NCBI GenBank assembly: GCA_010015805.1
Contig: ML978121.1
Coordinates: forward strand, 3,906,001-3,970,000
From: Rhizodiscina lignyota
Lineage: Eukaryota > Ascomycota > Dothideomycetes > Aulographales > Rhizodiscinaceae
Length of the DNA stretch: 64,000 bases
Direction: 5' to 3'
Of this stretch, positions 43,452-53,985 are shown one piece after another. The number at the start of each line of letters is the position of its first letter. Positions within the stretch are counted from its first letter, which is position 1. The notes under the pieces are model-generated. The model saw only the letters and a list, made by a program, of their open reading frames with translations. It made no database searches and was not told the origin of the DNA. A program made the position numbers and the translations under genes.

Positions 43452-44800
43452 CTATGTCCACGTCGTCACCGTCTTCAGCCCCGTCTCGCCAATATTCTTC
43501 TTCACATCCTCCGCGCTGTAGCTGTACATCCACTGCGCGCCACCCGTCTCGCCGCTCATCTTGAGCGCCGTCCAGAGGACCCACTCCTTCGCCGCTTGCT
43601 CAAGATAATGCGGGCTACTCTTGCGCAAGTTGCCGTTCTTCGTGGTGAAGTCGACAACTTGATGCAAGCGCGGCATGCGGTGCTTCTCCCACGCCTCGAG
43701 CAGCTGCGGCAAGTACTGGCGCTGAAAGTCCGGGAAGTAAGAGTGCGCCAGCGTGTAAGCGAGCGTCGATGCGTCTTCGAGTGCCATTGCCGCACCTTGA
43801 CCGCCGGTGGGCGGGATCGCGTGGGCGGAGTCACCAATCACGATGACGCGCGCCTTCGGCGAAGAGAACTTTTCCATGTGCGGGACAGAGTAGAATGGCC
43901 AGGAGGTAAGCGTGTCCTTGGGCGTCTTCTCGCACAGAGCGCGCACCATCTCCGGCCACGTACTGCCATTGTACGTGAAGCGGTCCGCGAGGAGCTGCGC
44001 CATCTCGTCCTTGTCAGTCTCGAGCTTGGCCCAGCCGTCGCGGCCGCGGTCCTGCTGCTCGATGGTGGCGAAGTAGCCGATCTCCTTGCCGTCGAAGCTG
44101 GATGGCATAATGGCGAAGGAGCCCTTCTCGCCGAACAGCATGGCCGGCAGCTGCAAGCCGTGGTCGATGTCCCTGAGCTCCGATGCGTCGACTTGGGCCA
44201 TGATGCCCATCAGGCCGGAGAATTCGGGTTCGCATGGGTGGATGAATTGCCGGACATGGCTGTGGATACCATCAGCGCCAACAACAAAGTCCGCGGTGAC
44301 TTTTTCGCCATCTGCGAATTCGACGGTCGCGCTGTTGTCGTCTTCGCCGACGACTTTGGTGCACTTCTTCTCGTAGTACATCGGAATTCCCACTTCCTCG
44401 ACCTTTTTCCTCAGCGCTTCGCGCACGATTGTGCGGTGAATACGGAGGGCTGGATAGTGATACTCCTTGATGCTGCCGTTGAGAAACTTGCCCAGCGTGT
44501 GTCCATTGCCAGATGTGAAAGCCAGCTCCTGGTAGTTGAAGCCGGATGAACGGATCTCATCGTAGAGGCCGATGCTGTCCATGACGCGGAGGGCGTTTGG
44601 AGCGAGCGCAATGTTGCCGCCATGTTCCCAATCCTTTGAGCGCACTTCATAGATAGCAGAGGAGATTTTGTGCTTCTTGAGAGACAGTGCTAGCACAGGG
44701 CCCTTAAGATGTCAGTGAGCGTAATCTCAAATCAGGGTGAATCTCAGTGCATCCATCAACATACAGCAAAGCCACCACCAATGATTACGACCTGCACCAT
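43452..44800 (-). CDS. FAD-dependent aromatic-type monooxygenase
   Basis: Exons 44765-44800 (36 nt) and 43452-44702 flank a 62-nt intron and give 428 aa. The join gives VVIIGGGFA|GPVLALSL, which places the intron inside the dinucleotide-binding loop. The group A flavoprotein motifs are all present: GGGFAG (8-13), the DG motif with Asp156 (VVGADGIHSHVR) and the GD motif with Asp303 (VIVIGDSAHAIPP, GGQGAAMALEDA). The family (salicylate hydroxylase-like) uses NAD(P)H and oxygen to hydroxylate aromatic or polyketide substrates. Many fungal members sit in secondary-metabolite clusters, but no synthase gene is nearby here. A long open frame on the opposite strand is a shadow of this GC-rich exon. 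Confidence 0.92.
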
Positions 44801-45861
44801 TCTGCAAGATGTAGCTGTATGTAAGCTGCAAGTTCCACGAGGTTCTTTGTCTTCGTTGGAGGCGAGAGGATTCTTTTGTTTCGAAGGTGGTGGTAAGAAA
44901 TTCGGGACCCGAAACTTATGACGTGCAAGCGAGCAAGTGATGGAAGGAGCAGAGGATGGGTTGAGGAAACCGCGGAGATATCTTGATCTAGGAGAGTGTG
45001 ATAAGGCCGCTTTTCTCCATTTGCTTCACTTTATCCGTTGCTGTCCTTTGTGCTTTGCAAGTGGGTCACACGTAACATCTACCCTTTTTATCCTCCTACA
45101 TCACTTGCCTGTAACACAGCAATGAAGTCATCCTGGCCACCTATCATTCTGCCGTGTTCTCGGGGCATGCGCACTCGCGATTGGCATGCTGTGCCGCAAT
45201 CCTACAGAAGCTGCGAAAGAGCAAGAGGAATGCAGCTTTGTTGGAGTCGGGCGCGAACACGCCGTGTCGTCGCCACGAGGCGGCGAGCGCTGAACGCGAA
45301 GCCGCGATTGGTTCGTTTTCGCTCTCCAATCTGCCCGTACCTGAAGATCGTGAAATCAGAGTGCAGGCCTGGAGATGCCCAATTGGCCCAGTGTTCGCTC
45401 GTGGGGCGTTGCGCGTCCTCCGATAACGAAGACGAGCTCGTCGCGATCGCTGACATGGACCGAGGGTTAGGGTTTAGGATATTCCCACTTTATACGGAGT
45501 ATGGAGTAGCCTTATTTAACATCCTATCCTTCTATCAACCTCGATGCCCGTGTGACTATGATTAGAGGACGCAATAGTTTAGATGAGGTCAGGAAATTCT
45601 GTTCTCAAATAACACATGATATTCTGTAGCTTGATGGCAACCATGGTCGTACAGCAAACGGAGATTCAGCCACATTCCACTGGCGGACAACAAACATTTG
45701 TCTCATTTATCTTCGAGCCAGATCGTTATTATCGTTTCACTTCAACAAACTCCTATGTGCCATCATCTGTTTATTTGGGCCTTTACCGTACCGCCATTTC
45801 AGCGCAGTTGACTCTACTTCATACAGTGTACCCTTGCTATAACTTATCCCCTGAACTCAGT
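44801..45861. other. Intergenic between divergent genes
   Basis: About 1.06 kb between the monooxygenase (-) and exonuclease (+) starts. The exonuclease frame is open back to an ATG at 45616. A telomere-like 15-mer lies at 45464. Small frames at 45038-45565 lack motifs. Confidence 0.5.
45464..45478 (+). repeat. Short telomere-like motif
   Basis: GGGTTAGGGTTTAGG contains one TTAGGG and one TTTAGG unit. It lies about 400 bases before the exonuclease start. It is too short to be an old chromosome end with any certainty; TTAGGG is also a binding site for Tbf1-type factors. Confidence 0.4.
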
Positions 45862-46800
45862 ATGAGAGGCATCAGGACAGAGATTATCAACACGACGGAA
45901 CAAATCAGTGTTTTGGTTGATTGGCTTGTCTTACGCCATGCATCGTCAGACTTATACTTACCAACCATGTACATCGATCTCGAAGGCGTAGACCTCTGCC
46001 GTGAGGGCTCAATTTCTATTCTCACCCTTCTAATCGATACGGGAATCTCAACCATAGGCGTCTACCTCATCGATGTGCATTTGTTAGGTGCACGAGCGTT
46101 CAACACCAGCGGCGTCAAACGGAAAACTATGAAGGATATCCTCGAGGACGAAAAGATCCCGAAGGTCTTCTTCGACGTTCGCAACGATTCAGATGCCTTA
46201 TTTGCACACTTCAGCGTGGCGTTACAGGGGGTGGAGGATGTTCAGCTTATGGAGAGTGCTACGCGGAAGACCACAGCATCCAGGAAGTTCTTGAGCGGCC
46301 TAGCCAAGTGTGTTGAGAAAAGTGTATTGCTGGAGCTGGGTGGCAATACCCGAGCGAGCTGGAAACTGGCGAAGGAGAAAGGGGAGCGGTTGTTCAAGCC
46401 TGAACTTGGCGGTTCATATGAGATTTTCAACCAACGTCCGATCCCCGAGGACATTATTTCTTACTGTGCTGGTGATGTCCAGTGCCTACCTGGGTTGCGG
46501 GAGAAGTTCGGGAGGGGGGCCAATAGATGGCAAGCTCTCGTCAATGAAGAGACCAAGAAGCGCGTCGTGGCATCTCAGAAACCGGGGTACCAGCCCCACG
46601 GCCCAAATAGGGCGATGGCTCCGTGGAGCGATCATCAGAATATGACTTTGGATCAGTGGAATTCTGTTCCTCCTCGCAATTACTTCGATGGAGACTGGGA
46701 CGGCCAAGATTGGGACGACGACCAAGATTGGGACGATGGCCGGGATGACAACTCTTATGAAGATTGGACGAGGGCGCCCTGGCAAGGGCCTCCGTCCTGA
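45862..46800 (+). CDS. RNase D-like 3'-5' exonuclease domain protein
   Basis: Single exon. The ATG at 45862 gives 312 aa and starts near where the family begins. The same frame is open back to 45616, but that part does not look conserved. DEDDy-type sites are visible: Asp39 and Glu41 (YIDLEGVDL), Asp105/Asp111 (FFDVRNDSDAL), and Tyr201 with Asp205 (YCAGDVQCL). The family trims RNA or DNA 3' ends. This fungal branch is largely uncharacterised and related to EXD1-type proteins, some of which are inactive adaptors. The C-terminal 45 residues are an unusual Trp/Asp-rich tail (GDWDGQDWDDDQDWDDGRDD) that looks like an imperfect short repeat. No signal peptide is apparent. Confidence 0.82.
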   Translation: MRGIRTEIINTTEQISVLVDWLVLRHASSDLYLPTMYIDLEGVDLCREGSISILTLLIDTGISTIGVYLIDVHLLGARAFNTSGVKRKTMKDILEDEKIPKVFFDVRNDSDALFAHFSVALQGVEDVQLMESATRKTTASRKFLSGLAKCVEKSVLLELGGNTRASWKLAKEKGERLFKPELGGSYEIFNQRPIPEDIISYCAGDVQCLPGLREKFGRGANRWQALVNEETKKRVVASQKPGYQPHGPNRAMAPWSDHQNMTLDQWNSVPPRNYFDGDWDGQDWDDDQDWDDGRDDNSYEDWTRAPWQGPPS

Positions 46801-47168
46801 TTAAAGGCGGGCCTAGGAAGATTCTCGAGGTAGAGGGCTTGAGAACCGATGCGAATCTGCTTGGGTGCTTAGATACTATTCATTATTAATGCACTGAGCT
46901 TGCACCCGCAGCTTCAGAATCCGAGGTTCGCCAATATGGCGTCTTTCATCCAGGTCCATAGAGGTGTGATTTTCTTGAATATTTACACATCCGGAAGGAT
47001 AAGTTGGATATCTTACACGTGAGACTGAAGGCCGCAGTGCCTTCCATCCACATTGAACTACCGGAGAGAATATACTCTTCGGGTAGCCAGAGTCCACAGT
47101 CGAGGCCCGGCTGGTTGAAGATAGAGCTCGCGAATCTTACACTCGTATCGGACACAAACCGTCTCGTC
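46801..47168. other. Convergent intergenic region
   Basis: About 370 bp between the exonuclease and SCO1 3' ends. Nothing else is seen. Confidence 0.5.
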
Positions 47169-48268
47169 TCAATCACTAGTGTCCAGTCTCCCTTTCCAGT
47201 CCTTGATATGACCCGTGATAATCTTCGCGGCATCCTCAGCCGAATGCGTCCGGCCCAGTGCTTCAACAAAATCTCCTTCCGGATCTACAAGCACGTTAGC
47301 CCATCTCCCTGACTCTTGCCACTCCAGATGAAATCCAACCTACCCATCAAATAAAAGTATATCGAGTGGTCCACCAGGTAGTCCTGCCCCGGTTTCACAT
47401 GCGGCGGTGTGCTAAAGTACACGCGATATACTTTGCAGGTATTTTTAATCTCATCGTATTCGCCTGTAAGACCTATGAAGTCTTTATGAAACTCTTTCAG
47501 GTATTCCTTCACAACCTCCGGAGTGTCTCGCGCAGGGTCGCAGGATATGAAGATGGGCCGTAGCACATTGTAACCCGTCTCCTCGAGTACGGCGTCGTAC
47601 ATGTCGGCCATCTTGTCGAGCTCCTCAGGGCAGATGTCGGGGCAGTGGGTGAAGCCGAAGTATACCTATTCCGCAACAGCCGCAAGTCAGCCCATGTCAT
47701 TCAGTCCTCGGGGACTCTCTTCCATATTCATAAGGGTGTATTCTATGCCCAATGGCAAATAGAGGTTCCTGTAAAGAAGCATACGTACCAACGCGTATTT
47801 GCCCTTCATATCCTCGCTCGTGAACCTCTTGCCATTCTGATCCACCAAATCAAACGGGCCGCCAACCTTTGGCCTCCCAATGCCCTTTGTCTGATCTGCG
47901 ATCCTCTTCCTCTCCAACCGCGCCTTCTCTTCGCGGAAATATATCGTCAGGCCTACGCCGGCGATGATTAGAATGACCGCGGCCTTCCATGAGAACGGAC
48001 CGGAGTGGTAGCGCGACTTTGCCTCTTGGACCGTCTTGTAGTAGCATTTTGGGCTACTTGAGAAGTTTCTAGCTTGTAGGAGGTGCGGTTGATTCGTTCG
48101 GATTGCTGCTGGTCGATTCGTACTACATCGCACATGGTCTGGTGCTGTCCGCAACGTCCGCACGATGTTCGCCCGGCAGAAAGGTTGTCTCGCTCGAGTC
48201 GATGATTCGCGAGTTGCAGCTCTCAAGGCTTGCAATAAGCTAGAGCTACAAGGTTGTATTCGTCTCAT
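47169..48268 (-). CDS. SCO1: Sco1 copper chaperone of cytochrome c oxidase
   Basis: Three exons (47789-48268, 47344-47665, 47169-47284) give 305 aa, with introns of 123 and 59 nt. The joins give GKYAL|VYFGFTHCPDIC and YFYLM|DPEGDFVEALG. The N-terminal 75 residues are Arg/Ser-rich without acids, a mitochondrial presequence. One membrane helix follows (AAVILIIAGVGLTIYF, about 95-112), then a thioredoxin-like domain facing the intermembrane space. Copper ligands are Cys168 and Cys172 (CPDIC) and His260 (DHSIYFYLM). The protein delivers copper to the CuA site of Cox2. Length and motif spacing are as expected. Confidence 0.96.
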
Positions 48269-48601
48269 TGTTGTGAAGGTGCACTGGAGGTCAGAAGCAT
48301 GTCAATTGGAGCTTTCAACTTTTCCATGGAGCACGGGCCACAATTTCCACTCTTGGTGCTGGGTGAGTGATTTTTCATCTCCAAAGCATTTTCTCTTCCG
48401 GATTAGACATTATCATGGTTTGTGATCAATTATATTACGCTAAGTATATTTGGCGTTCAGGCTCTACTCCTTACCCTCTTCTGTCTCATTCAATTCGTTG
48501 TCTCTCATCTGCGCTACCTCAATTACACATCATCCTATCTCACTCCTCCTTTGGCACTAAAACGCCCTACGTAACCGTCAAAAACAGCTCAAAAGCTACC
48601 A
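48269..48601. other. Intergenic, SCO1 promoter and SDR 3' side
   Basis: About 330 bp with no recognisable gene. Confidence 0.5.
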
Positions 48602-49626
48602 TCACTTAAAACGACTCACCCTCATTACAGCCTCTGCATTCTTCCTCATCTTCTTCGTAGCCTCTTCGCCCAGCCACAGCGACTGCGTCTTGTACAACCC
48701 GTCCTCAAACTCCCAGCCCTCGCTGCTCTCGACATACATCGCCTTGCCATTCATGCTCGTGGTGGTCACCAGTCCGACAATGATTTTTGCCACAGCTTCG
48801 GCCGGCTGCCAGCAGAGGTCATTCTCCTTGAACGTATTGATGATCCTAGTTGTCATGGGCGTGTCGGTCACGCCGGGGCAAACGGCGTTTACGCGGATCC
48901 CATCGCGCTCATATAGCGTTTTACGCGAGGAGCGGAGTAGCCCTTGAATCGCGTGTTTTGAGGTCTGTGGGATGTTAATGAGACGAGATGGGTTCTGCTT
49001 CCTTCTGACAGAGAAAGGAGGAGTAGCGTATATCAGAGGGCAAATCCGTACCTGATACAAGAACAACCCAGGACTCTCCCTAAATGCATTAACGCTCGAA
49101 AGCAACGTCAGACTCCTATTTTCCTCGCCCTTCTTAATACCATCGCGCAGGAATACCGCCGCGATACGTGCAAAGTGCAACACGCCCATGACATTAATGT
49201 CAATAACCTTCGTGTTGCCGGAGTCATTCTTGACACTTTCAATGGTCAAGTCCGGATCGAACCAGTTACCCTGCTCTATAATACCGGCACATGGAATGGC
49301 GTGATGCACGACGCCATGCTTATCATGTGCCGTGCGGAAGAGCTCATAGATATTATCGTACTTAGTGACATCGCAGTGGACAAATGTCACTCCGTCCACT
49401 TGCTGCGCTAGCTCTTGTCCTGATGCTGTGTTGATGTCGCCTACGACGACTTTCGCTCCGCTCTGGGCTAGGATCTTGACTGTGGCGGCTCCGATGCCAG
49501 TTGCACCGCCTGTTGTTAGGTCAGCTATATACTCACTATCCACATTTAGTTGTTCAGACCTGCGATGACGGCTACCTGGCCCTTGAGGCTCGAGAACGAG
49601 CTTTCGTCTGGTTTAAATTGTGCCAT
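48602..49626 (-). CDS. Short-chain dehydrogenase/reductase, 15-PGDH-like
   Basis: Three exons (49560-49626, 49052-49509, 48602-48964) give 295 aa. The introns are 50 and 87 nt. The joins give VAVIAG|GATGIGAAT and LFLYQ|TSKHAIQG. The second intron separates the active-site Tyr from its Lys. Classical SDR sites are GGATGIG (23-29), Asp in VVVGDIN, CAG in place of NNAG, Ser in LLSSVNAF, and Tyr174-x3-Lys178 (YQTSK). The Asp after strand 2 suggests NAD preference. The C-terminal part has VNAVCPGVTDTPM. The family oxidises secondary alcohols; the resemblance to fungal 15-hydroxyprostaglandin-dehydrogenase-like proteins does not fix the substrate. No targeting signal is seen. Confidence 0.92.
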
Positions 49627-51009
49627 TTGAGCGGGAGGTTCTAGATTGGGAAAGTTGAGGATTGCAGCGGAGCTTGGATAAGTCGGATGAAAAGGTGGGG
49701 GAATCGTCATCGCCAACTTCATGAATTCATGCAGCTCTACCGTACGTGCAAAATCTAATTTTGACTATCTCGGCAGTTCATGTCTCAAATCTCCCAAGCT
49801 TAATTCGATTATCTAACGCTGTCGAGTTTCGCGGTCTCCTGTGAACTCTATACTGCTCACGCTTAACCTTTACGATTTCGTCTCCCCGACCCCTGTGCAA
49901 GCAATACTTGAATTCCACATCTGTATATCAAAAAAAGTCACGCCTCCATTTCATCTATGTCACAGTCTCTGCAGTTCGCTCAGCACCAGGAGTAGTCTGA
50001 GGGTTATGGAACGGAGTACCAGAACAAATTCGTTCGAGTTATAGACCCGGTTCCACACGTGCGCTTCCGACTCTTCGGTATCAATTTCATTGATGCTCGT
50101 CTATCCGTACACTTCAAACCTTCGGGGGTTTTGTACGAATAGCATCAATGCTCATCCATACCCAAGTCTCATGCTTTCTAAGCTTCTATACTAATCGAAT
50201 AGATGCACGTCAATACGAAAACTCTACGCTTCGATGCTTCTAAATGAATTGAGCGGGCGATTAGCACCGCGTCTATCGTCTAGCCGCTGCCCCTATGCCT
50301 TAGTTCTTTCAATTCCTAAGCTTGGTGTCTATGTATCATGTTCCCAAGCGGCGTTACTTCCCTCAGTGTCTGAACTCGGTACCGGTATACTATTTACCCT
50401 TTGTTGCCTTAGTTCAATTACCGCCCAAGCTAGGTATCTCTACCCCTTACCGCGTAGACCCACCGAAGTAACATAAGGACCTGTATGCTGGACTTTATGC
50501 CCCCGTCTCATCGATATTCAGCCAATCAATGCTCTTTCGCATCTAAGTCTCCCCTTTGCTACGCTTCTACGCCAATCAAATCGAAGCTCAACGCTGTATA
50601 TCTTCGAGGCAATAGAGCATTCTCGTCCAATCGCATCAATGCTTACCACCCATTACATCATACAATTGCCTCTGCTCTACCTTGATCGCCTCACTGCTTG
50701 AGCTTCACATCAGCATATGGCCCACTGTGGACGTCTTCACTCCACCTACATCCCAAGCTCAATATTTCTACCCCTTACCGCGTGGGCTTATGTAGGCATC
50801 ACAGTCACTTGCATACAAATACAGTTTACAATGGAGTACCTTCTCCATTTGTGCTTGCTTATCGGACACCTATACCGGCGGCCAGCACCTACTGGCCGCG
50901 CAGTGTCCGCTTGTTCGTAGAGTACATTCAATTTGATTCCCCAAGTCCAATCGTACCTTCCTCAAACCCCACCTAATTCGCCTATTTAGGCATAGTGCTA
51001 CTTCAGTCG
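49627..51009. other. Skewed intergenic block with degenerate repeats
   Basis: About 1.4 kb between two - strand genes. From about 49840 to 50990 the + strand has visibly more C than G, and short pieces such as CCCAAGCT, TCTACGCTTC and GCATCAATGCT recur in altered form. All open frames are under about 95 codons and motif-free. Confidence 0.55.
50424..50783 (+). repeat. Diverged 32-bp repeat pair
   Basis: The units at 50424-50455 and 50752-50783 are 328 bases apart and match at 28 of 32 positions, with the last 17 bases identical (TCTACCCCTTACCGCGT). Three of four mismatches are transitions. A weaker related unit (CCTAAGCTTGGTGTCT) starts near 50315. Confidence 0.65.
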
Positions 51010-53985
51010 TTACTTCCTCTCCTTGGGAAGACCTCGTCCACTTCCTCCCTTCATGACCTCCTTGAAGCTACCCAACTGCACCCCAGCCGGACCCTTGCCC
51101 ACCGCCGAAGCCGGAAACGACGAATGACCCAGCGCGCTTGGTACGTCCGCCGCCTCGAAGAAACTGTCCACGCCCGACCTGCTGCTGCCACGCTGCTCGT
51201 CCGCGGGCGTACCGAACTTGGCAAAGTAGTCCTGCTGCTCTTTTGCGAATGCTGCCTCGTCCTCGGGTGCCTCGTCGCGTACCTTCTCACGAATGTGGCC
51301 CTTGTCGCGGCGGTACTGGTCAAGGTTCTCCAAGACGCCCATGAGAAGAAGATTCATGGGATCCTTCTTGGCGTCGAGTTTCGGAGCGGTGGCGCTGCCA
51401 GCTTGCGTGGCGTTGCGGTTACGAGAAGGCGGCTGGATGGGGCCTGGGACGGAAGGGCGACGAGATGCAGAGGGCGAGTAAGGCGGAAGCGATCTGTCCA
51501 GGTTCTGAGAACCTGCCAGCAGCGCATCAAGGTTCGCTTGGAGACGACCGACTTTGTTGGTGCCAGAGTTCCACCAACCATTCAGGGTGCGCTTGTAGTT
51601 GTCACGATTTTCTTCCTCGCGTGCCTTGAGCAGACTTGCCGCGTCCCAGACACCTTTTGCTGGATCAGGCTCTAGATCGTTGTGCACCGGAGGGACGCGT
51701 CGAGGCTCAATGGGCTCAGCGATGCTCGTACGATGAAGATTCGATGGGTTGGGAACCGGCTCGTAGGGCAATTCTGTCTGCTGGTACGCCTGTACATCCT
51801 GCTGCTCATAAGCCTGGTACATTCTTCCATCATAGCGTTCATAGATTGGCCAAGGTACCACCGGTGGGAGCGGTGTCGCAACAGCAACGCGAGGATCGAG
51901 TTGTGGCATGCTATGCTCTGTGCCAGCAACACGGCCAGTTTGAAGCGGATCGTTCATGACGGTGCGTCGTGGTTCTTCGGCCGCAGCGACCTCGGCAGCA
52001 CGCATGCCGTCAATGCGACGTAGATAATCTCTCATTGCCGCCATGTGGTCTTGTGGTACTACTGGTCCTGCTTGAGTCGAGTCGAGAGGCCTATCGTAGA
52101 TACTGAAACCGGGTGGCGCTTGACCCATCTGTAGTAGACCCAACGGCGCTTGTGCCATCATTCCTGCCCTCGGGGCAGACATCGGTTCATTCAGACCAGC
52201 TTGAGTGGGAATGGCTCGATTGAACGGCGCAAACTGTAGGGCAAAGTGATCAATAATGTCCCGTGCTTCTATTGCGTTAGGGTGGTTTACGTTTCCGCTG
52301 CCGAAAAAGCTCAGCAGGCGCATCTTCTCCTCTTGCTGAACTCTCTCGTGGATCGGCTTGGGGGTCTCTCGCTCTAGAATAGGCTGCGTAAAAGTAGCTG
52401 CGTACTGTACAGGGTGACTTGGAGGGAAACGAAATTCTGGATCCATACTTGGTGGACGCGGAATCCTCATTCCAGACTGGCCGTCATGGTACTCCTGCGG
52501 CAACGGTGGCTGCGCAGATGAAGGGGCAGCGACGAACGGGTCCTCCATCGCTGGATTGATGGTAGGAAGTGCCGACGGTAGAAGAGAAGGCTGTCGCTTT
52601 TGCTTGTGAAGTTGCAGATTCTTCAGGGTGGGCACTGCAGGTGCTACGGGTGGGGTCGCGACACCGGCAGAGGAGAAGGAGCGGAAGTCTTGACGAGTAG
52701 TCTGCAGCGAGTGAAGCGCAAAGCCTGGACGCTCGGCGGCGCCAGCTCCTCCTTTCATCGATGGAGCAGGTTCAGTAGCACCCATCTCGTTCATCTCACT
52801 CTTGGCAATCAGATCCTCGTAAGGATTGTGCTCGACTTGTTTCGCAGCGAGCTTGAAGAACTCTAGGTTATCCTGTGGAGTCTGACCTGGCGGACAGCAC
52901 AGTTCTGTGTTGACCAACTCGCCAAAGACGTGTCTGTTCGAGGCAACATAGATGCCAAGTTCTTCCCAGAAGTAGTTTTTCGCGTCCCAGCGGTGTGCCG
53001 AAACATTGCCGTTTGGATGGAAAGCGAAGCGCACCTCGTTCTCTTTCTCGCCGACGGTCTCGTCTAGATAGTTGCGAGGAGGAGGCATTCCGCCGAACAC
53101 GTGAGTGACGTGATGCTTGTGCTCCTCAAACGCCTGATAGCCGAAAGAGCCAGGCTCCATAGTACTGGGATCTTGGCCATAGTCGATTGCGGTTGCTCGT
53201 GCCTTTCCAGTGTTTGCACGAGGAGCGGATGGTAGGAGTGACAAGTTGGGCTGGGCTTCGTAGTCGCTGTCTGGCGTGTCTACAAGACGAAACACTAGAG
53301 TCAGCTAAAACCCATTGCCTGTGAGGCCAGCAGAGAAAATAGATCATGTACCTTCAATCGTGCTCAAATCCAACGGCTTCCATGCCTTCCCGCCTCTTGC
53401 TCGTCCGCTCGGCTTCAACTTGACAGTACCTGAAGATTCACCAGGGGCAGGCGAGCCGGCGTCACTATCGCCGCCCTGCTTGCCCGGAAGGCGCACACCA
53501 GAACGCGCCATGTCGGCAAAAGTCTGCGTACCGACCCTGACGGGTGTCTGGCTCGGCGGAGCTGACATCACTGACGCACTTCCGATCTCACTCGTGGTTG
53601 CTTGGTACGAGGGTGTTTTGAACACGGCGCGATCTTCGGACCACTGAGAATCAATCTCGTCTTCCCAGTCTTCGGGAATGTACGTGCTGCGTCCTGGCTG
53701 GGGAGCACTGTCAGGCGCGCGAGTTGTGATTTGGATGTGAGAGAAGTTGGCTGCGGATGAAGATCTTGGTTGCGGGGTGCTTGCGGACTGGCGAACTTGC
53801 GAAGATTGTGAGGTAGAACGCGGATGGGGTCGACGCCGTGCTAGTTTTGATGAGAAGTAAGTTCGTTTGATGAAAGAAGGTGCGGGAAGGCGGGTGGTAG
53901 GTTTATTGTTGTGGTTGTTATTGTTGTTCAAGTGAAAGAATTACTTACGCCGGCGACGCACACCACTCGTGAGCTTGTTCGACAT
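51010..53985 (-). CDS. Unrecognised fungal protein, 931 aa, proline-rich and mostly disordered
   Basis: Three exons (53949-53985, 53352-53840, 51010-53279) keep one frame through introns of 108 and 72 nt (donors GTAAGT and GTACAT). The start is MSNKLTSGVRRR. Residues 1-190 are basic, Ser/Pro-rich, with an acidic patch YIPEDWEDEIDSQWSEDR. The best-ordered part is near 225-320: FGYQAFEEHKHHVTHVFGG, then EVRFAFHPNGNVSAHRWDA and KNYFWEELGIYVASNRHVF. A second segment that may be folded is MRLLSFFGSGNVNHPNAIEARDIIDHFA. The rest is Pro/Ala/Gln-rich. A helical, charged stretch near 860 (LDQYRRDKGHIREKVRDEAPEDEAAFAKEQQDYFAKF) precedes a Gly/Lys end. No signal peptide or membrane segment is seen. I do not recognise the family. 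The conserved-looking frame and introns argue for a real gene. Confidence 0.8.

Noticed and set aside
43242-44549. 435-codon open frame on the + strand
   Set aside because: It is antisense to the FAD monooxygenase exon, which carries all expected motifs. The + frame is Arg/Leu-rich and motif-free, a GC-driven shadow.
46946-47312. Frames on both strands across the SCO1 3' end
   Set aside because: They overlap the third SCO1 exon (47169-47284), which continues the family motif DPEGDFVEALGRTHS.
37900-50000. Possible secondary-metabolite cluster (FAD monooxygenase, SDR, oxygenase)
   Set aside because: No polyketide, peptide or terpene synthase lies in the window, and the tailoring-type genes are separated by housekeeping genes.
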